Source: an uncultured Clostridia bacterium
GTDB taxonomy: Bacteria > Bacillota > Clostridia > Oscillospirales > Ruminococcaceae
Direction of reading: 5' to 3'
Assembly (NCBI GenBank): GCA_947625195.1
Contig: CANQNK010000001.1
Coordinates: forward strand, 62,001-126,000
Length of the DNA: 64,000 bases
The position numbers and the translations under genes are program-made. Each line of letters opens with the position of its first letter. Position 1 is the first letter of the stretch. A model generated the notes under the pieces. The model was given only the letters and a program-made list of their open reading frames with translations. It did no database searches and was not told the origin of the DNA. Positions 61,030 to 64,000 of this stretch are shown here, in pieces.

Positions 61030-61106
61030 ATCAGCCGCATTTCCTCTCAGTCTGCGGCGATATTCACTGAATAAGTGATATTAATGTGTATGAGGAGGGA
61101 AACGGT

Positions 61107-61337
61107 ATGCCAAACATAAAATCTGCTAAGAAAAGAGTCAAGGTCATTGAAACCAAAACTCTCAGAAACAAGATGATTAAGTCTGATCTTAAGACTGCTC
61201 TTAAAAAGGCTGAATCAGGCGATGCGAACGACGTAAAGACTGCTATCAAAAAGGTGGATATGGCTTGCTCTAAGGGCGTTATGCACAAGAACAAGGCTGC
61301 CAGAAAGAAGTCGCAGCTTATGAAGATGGCAAAGTAA
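61107..61337 (+). CDS. rpsT: 30S ribosomal protein S20
   Basis: 76 residues from ATG 61107 (RBS GAGGAGGG). It binds 16S rRNA in the body of the 30S subunit. Text: [37 protein letters not shown], then [27 protein letters not shown]. It is about 10 residues shorter than Bacillus S20, with a shorter middle helix, which still lies within the family range. It is followed by a strong terminator. Confidence 0.95.
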   Translation: MPNIKSAKKRVKVIETKTLRNKMIKSDLKTALKKAESGDANDVKTAIKKVDMACSKGVMHKNKAARKKSQLMKMAK

Positions 61338-61356
61338 GCTTAGGAATCAGTAAGTT

Positions 61357-61387
61357 AAAACCCCGGGATGTTTTATCTCGGGGTTTT
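61357..61387 (+). terminator. rpsT terminator
   Basis: AAAACCCCG / CGGGGTTTT stem (with GGATG...TCT inside) plus T-run. It marks the last clearly native feature before the GC-rich block. Confidence 0.88.
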
Positions 61388-61422
61388 GTGTTGTCAAAAT
61401 ATAGTTTTAGCTAAAACAAAAA

Positions 61423-61454
61423 TTGCACACCCTGAAATCAATCTGGGTGTGCAA
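61423..61454. repeat. 10-bp inverted repeat between rpsT and the GC-rich block
   Basis: TTGCACACCC-N12-GGGTGTGCAA, perfect arms. It lacks a T-run on the plus strand and sits near the point where base composition changes. Confidence 0.6.
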
Positions 61455-61489
61455 ATGAATTGGCGAATAACCGTAATTTTGATACAAAC

Positions 61490-61515
61490 GAACCCCCTTT
61501 TCGGTTAGGGGGTTC
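61490..61515 (-). terminator. Terminator of the two-component operon
   Basis: Minus strand GAACCCCCT-AACCGAAA-AGGGGGTTC followed by GTTTGT. The T tract is poor. Confidence 0.65.
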
Positions 61516-61557
61516 AAAATGCCCAAAAAGGGTTCCCGTTTTCCATATTAGATTAAA

Positions 61558-62994
61558 TTACAGTTCAAACCAAAACGTGCATTTATTGCGGTTGTCAACG
61601 CCGAATTTCGCTCGATGCGCTGTTAAGATTTCCTTTGCGATGGACAGACCCAGCCCCGACACGACCGCCTTGTTCTTCCTGTTTCGGGCGGTGTAGTAGC
61701 GGTCCCAAATGTAGGGGACATCCTCGTCCGCAATTCCTTTTCCGTAGTCTGTCACCGCAAACCGAGCACGGCCGCCCGCCACGGTCAACGATACCTTGAT
61801 TTTTTTGCTTTCGTCCGTGTGACTTACGGCGTTGTCGATGAAGTTATAGATGACTCTCTTGATCTGTGCCTCATTCACTCTCGCTGTAACGCCGTCTGTG
61901 ATTTCGGTTTCGATCACATAGCCGTTTTGCTCGCAGAATGGCGCAAACTGTTCGATCACGTCCCGGATTGCACGGCTCAGGTCGATTTTTTCGTACTCCT
62001 TAACCGAACCGTCTGCCTGCATGGCGGAAAATTCCAAAATTTCATTGACCAGCGCCGTCAGTCTGTCCGACTCCCGCATGATGATACTCAAATCTTTTTC
62101 CCGCTTTTCCGCATCGCTCCACGAGATTTCCTTGACCATCTCCGCATAGCCCTTGATCATGGTAAGCGGCGTGCGCAGATCGTGGGAAACGTTGGCGAGA
62201 AATTCCCGCTGGGCATTTTTCGCCTTTTCCAGACGCAGCGCCGTTTCTTCCAGCGTTTCGGACAGCTCGTCAAGCTCGGCGCAAAAACCTTTCGGAAATT
62301 TCGGGCGGAAGTTGCCTTCGGCAATCTGTTTTGCCGAGCGGGAGATCTGCGCGACCGGCTTTCCGAAGCGTTTGGAGATGATCCACGCAAGACAAAAGCC
62401 GAGCGCCAACGACAAAACCGACACCCAGACAAGCTGCACCCGCAAGATCCCGACGGTGCCGCCCACCGTGCCGAGGGGGAGACTGACCGACAGCGTCCTT
62501 CCGTCTCCCAATCGGACGCCCGTCACATAGGCCGTCTCGTCCTGTGTCACAAAGCCGACTCTGTCGGTTTGTGCTTCGTCCAGCTTGTTCACAAGCGTTT
62601 GATAGCTGTACGGCAGATTGCGCAGGGCGCCTTTTTCCCAATTCATCACGTCGCCCGCATGATACGGATTGTCCGTCCCATCCTCCGCCTGATTCGTTTC
62701 GCCGTAAAGACGCCGATATTCGTCGGCGCTGTAAAGGACGTTTCCATCTGCATCCGTCACAAATACGAGGAGCGAATTGGATACGGCAATTTCGTCGATC
62801 ACCTCATAAAAGTCGAAATCGGAGGCGTGAGCGGTCATCTTGCTTACCGCTCTTTCGACGTTTCGAATCGCCATTCCGTCATAGAAATTTTGCAGAAAAA
62901 CCGTCTGCAACAGCCACAGCACGGTAAAAATAGCGGCGGAAAACAAAAGGAACCACAGCCACAGCTTTACACCGAAGGGTTTACGTTTTTTCAT
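61558..62994 (-). CDS. Sensor histidine kinase
   Basis: 478 residues, ATG 62994, overlapping the response regulator gene by 14 nt. Two spans (about 11-31 and 186-206) flank an outer sensor domain of about 150 residues containing FVTDADGNVLYSADEYR, a PAS/Cache-like phrase. A HAMP region follows (ISKRFGKPVAQISRSAKQIA). The HisKA box is REFLANVSHDLRTPLTMIKG with the phospho-His. ATPase motifs are the N box IYNFIDNAVSH, the G1 box VTDYGKGI and the G2 box GLGLSIAKEIL. It senses an unknown envelope signal. Base composition is clearly GC-richer than the genes to the left (38 of 60 bases are G/C in 62401-62460). Confidence 0.95.
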   Translation of the reverse strand: MKKRKPFGVKLWLWFLLFSAAIFTVLWLLQTVFLQNFYDGMAIRNVERAVSKMTAHASDFDFYEVIDEIAVSNSLLVFVTDADGNVLYSADEYRRLYGETNQAEDGTDNPYHAGDVMNWEKGALRNLPYSYQTLVNKLDEAQTDRVGFVTQDETAYVTGVRLGDGRTLSVSLPLGTVGGTVGILRVQLVWVSVLSLALGFCLAWIISKRFGKPVAQISRSAKQIAEGNFRPKFPKGFCAELDELSETLEETALRLEKAKNAQREFLANVSHDLRTPLTMIKGYAEMVKEISWSDAEKREKDLSIIMRESDRLTALVNEILEFSAMQADGSVKEYEKIDLSRAIRDVIEQFAPFCEQNGYVIETEITDGVTARVNEAQIKRVIYNFIDNAVSHTDESKKIKVSLTVAGGRARFAVTDYGKGIADEDVPYIWDRYYTARNRKNKAVVSGLGLSIAKEILTAHRAKFGVDNRNKCTFWFEL

Positions 62995-63652
62995 CGAACC
63001 GATACCCCGTTCCCCGCAAAGTCACGATACACTTCCGATACGGCCCCAGCTTGCCGCGCAGGAGCTTGATCTGCCAGTCCACCGTGCGGTCATCGCCGTA
63101 ATAGTCATACCCCCACACGGCGTTTAGAATTTTCTCCCGTGTCAGAGCAATCCCTATGTTCTGCACAAGAAAAAGAAGCAATTCGTATTCCTTTGCTGTC
63201 AACTCGGTTTTCTCTCCATCTACGAAAACCTCATGCGCCGGCGTGTCGATGCGGATACCCTGTATCACGATTTCCTGTTTCGGTTTTCCCTCGGTATGTC
63301 TTGCAAGGACCGCCTTGACCCGCGCCATCAGTTCCCGCGGGGAAAATGGCTTTACCACATAGTCGTCAATGCCCAGCTCAAAGCCCATCAGCTTGTCGTA
63401 CTCCGTACCCAATGCGGACAGCATAATAACGGGCGTTTGCTTTTGTTTGCGGATCTCTTTGCAGGCGGTGAATCCGTCCATCTCCGGCATCATAATATCG
63501 AGGATGATCAAGTCGTAGTCGTTCTCACCGCATAAACGAACGGCTTCTTTGCCGCTATCCGCCGTATCAATTATATGACCCTCATGCTCCGCAAAACGGG
63601 AAATCAGTTCTACAATGTCTCTTTCGTCATCGACGGCCAATAAGTAAGCCAT
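62981..63652 (-). CDS. OmpR-family response regulator
   Basis: 223 residues from ATG 63652 (GAGGAGG upstream); the open frame 30 nt further out has no RBS. Receiver domain: LLAVDDERDIVELIS, the phospho-Asp in LIILDIMMPEMDGF, the Ser in MLSALG, and the Lys in YVVKPFSPRELMARV. The winged-helix output domain has ELTAKEYELLLFLVQNIGIA, NAVWGYDYYGDDRTVDWQI and TLRGTGYRF. It is co-transcribed with the kinase, and in the same GC-rich block. The target genes are unknown; the partly seen gene just upstream is a candidate. Confidence 0.95.
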   Translation of the reverse strand: MAYLLAVDDERDIVELISRFAEHEGHIIDTADSGKEAVRLCGENDYDLIILDIMMPEMDGFTACKEIRKQKQTPVIMLSALGTEYDKLMGFELGIDDYVVKPFSPRELMARVKAVLARHTEGKPKQEIVIQGIRIDTPAHEVFVDGEKTELTAKEYELLLFLVQNIGIALTREKILNAVWGYDYYGDDRTVDWQIKLLRGKLGPYRKCIVTLRGTGYRFDEKT

Positions 63653-63726
63653 GATTTTCCTCCTCTGCAACGCAAAATGCAAACCGTCGCTTGGACGGTC
63701 TGCCGTTTTGCGCAGTTTGCTTTTTG

Positions 63727-64000
63727 TTACTTATGATAACTTGCGCCGCGTTCCTGCCCGGTCAGGTAACCATACCCGGAGACGTCCTGCGTGCGCTCGC
63801 TGTCATCGCTCTGCCGATAGGATGCGCCTCTTTGCTGACCGGCAACATAGCTGTAGGATTCGGCCGCTTCCTCGGACCAAGGCGTTTCCCCAATGCCGTT
63901 TTCGGCGAGGAAAGCGTCCCGTTCCTCCTCCGGAAGCTGCTCTGCCTGCGCGTACAAATCGTTGCGATTAGCGCTTCTCTGCTGTCCGGCCAGATAGCTG
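63727..64000 (-). CDS. C-terminal end of a Tyr-Gly-Gln repeat protein (cut by window)
   Basis: About 91 residues are visible on the minus strand; the frame is open to the window edge, so the start lies beyond 64000. The text contains three copies of a short motif: SYLAGQQRSANRND, SYVAGQQRGASYRQSDD and GYLTGQERGASYHK. Between the first two lies an acidic segment (LYAQAEQLPEEERDAFLAEN). The repeats end the protein, followed by a stop and 74 nt to the response regulator start. I do not recognise the family. Composition is GC-rich like the two-component genes. Confidence 0.7.
   Translation of the reverse strand, partial: SYLAGQQRSANRNDLYAQAEQLPEEERDAFLAENGIGETPWSEEAAESYSYVAGQQRGASYRQSDDSERTQDVSGYGYLTGQERGASYHK

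Noticed and set aside
61819..63069. 416-codon open frame on the plus strand
   Set aside because: It lies wholly antisense to the histidine kinase with its HisKA and ATPase motifs; the GC-rich codon pattern there leaves the opposite strand open by chance, and its translation is His/Arg/Gln-rich without any domain.
1..64000. CRISPR arrays, tRNA or rRNA genes, insertion sequences
   Set aside because: No regularly spaced direct repeats, cloverleaf-like segments, ribosomal RNA motifs or transposase motifs were seen on reading both strands.

Overview
The window comes from a low-to-moderate-GC, anaerobic, spore-forming Firmicute. A member of the Oscillospiraceae/Ruminococcus group of gut or rumen fibre degraders fits best. 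This rests on gene content: a GPR spore germination protease beside rpsT, a SpoIID-like protein, a dockerin-bearing GH5 cellulase, several glycan-degrading enzymes, an oxygen-scavenging FprA flavoprotein, GTP-type PEP carboxykinase, a cysteine T-box, and near-consensus sigma-A promoters with 16-17 nt spacers. Many genes use TTG or GTG starts behind strong Shine-Dalgarno sites. No tRNA, rRNA, CRISPR array or transposase was seen.

Layout. (1) 1-13111: a ten-gene plus-strand operon, cut off at its left end. It holds two LolD/MacB-type ABC ATPases (the second fused to an AbrB-like hairpin domain), a 989-residue solute-binding protein with N-terminal carbohydrate-binding-like modules, a MalF/MalG-type permease pair, a membrane-anchored NHL/TPR protein, a Yip1-type membrane protein, a DUF5696-type secreted protein, and a second permease pair. 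This is the strongest candidate for an undescribed system. (2) 13255-15537: GH95 fucosidase-family enzyme with its own promoter. (3) 15605-20804: a phosphodiesterase, three small unknown genes, fucO, and two paralogous lipoproteins. (4) 20909-29522, minus strand: VanY-type carboxypeptidase; a cysE-cysS-pseudo-cyclophilin operon behind a T-box; a solitary MazF; a Cys-rich unknown protein; and a large GH2 enzyme. (5) 29797-36953: fprA, ung with a 34-residue membrane peptide and a coiled-coil membrane protein, folC, an ECF sigma factor with a putative anti-sigma, and an SH3b protein with an Asn/Tyr-rich tail. (6) 37356-41901: pckG, typA, and a lipoprotein cyclophilin. (7) 42144-46112: a 1322-residue prepilin-like surface protein. 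(8) 46407-54249: a heterodimeric ABC exporter, a dockerin-bearing GH5, and SecDF. (9) 54435-56734: an L-ribulokinase-like FGGY kinase and araD. (10) 56815-61337: a SpoIID-like protein, citrate synthase, a small prepilin, gpr and rpsT. (11) About 61400-64000: a visibly GC-richer block with a two-component system and the end of a repeat-containing gene, probably acquired horizontally.

Functionally the window combines plant and host glycan use (GH95, GH2, GH5, FucO, AraD, glycan-type transporter) with central carbon metabolism (PEPCK, citrate synthase), envelope and secretion functions (SecDF, VanY, exporter, two prepilins) and sporulation. All calls come from reading the sequence. No database search was run, so family names reflect recognised motifs and remembered family features.
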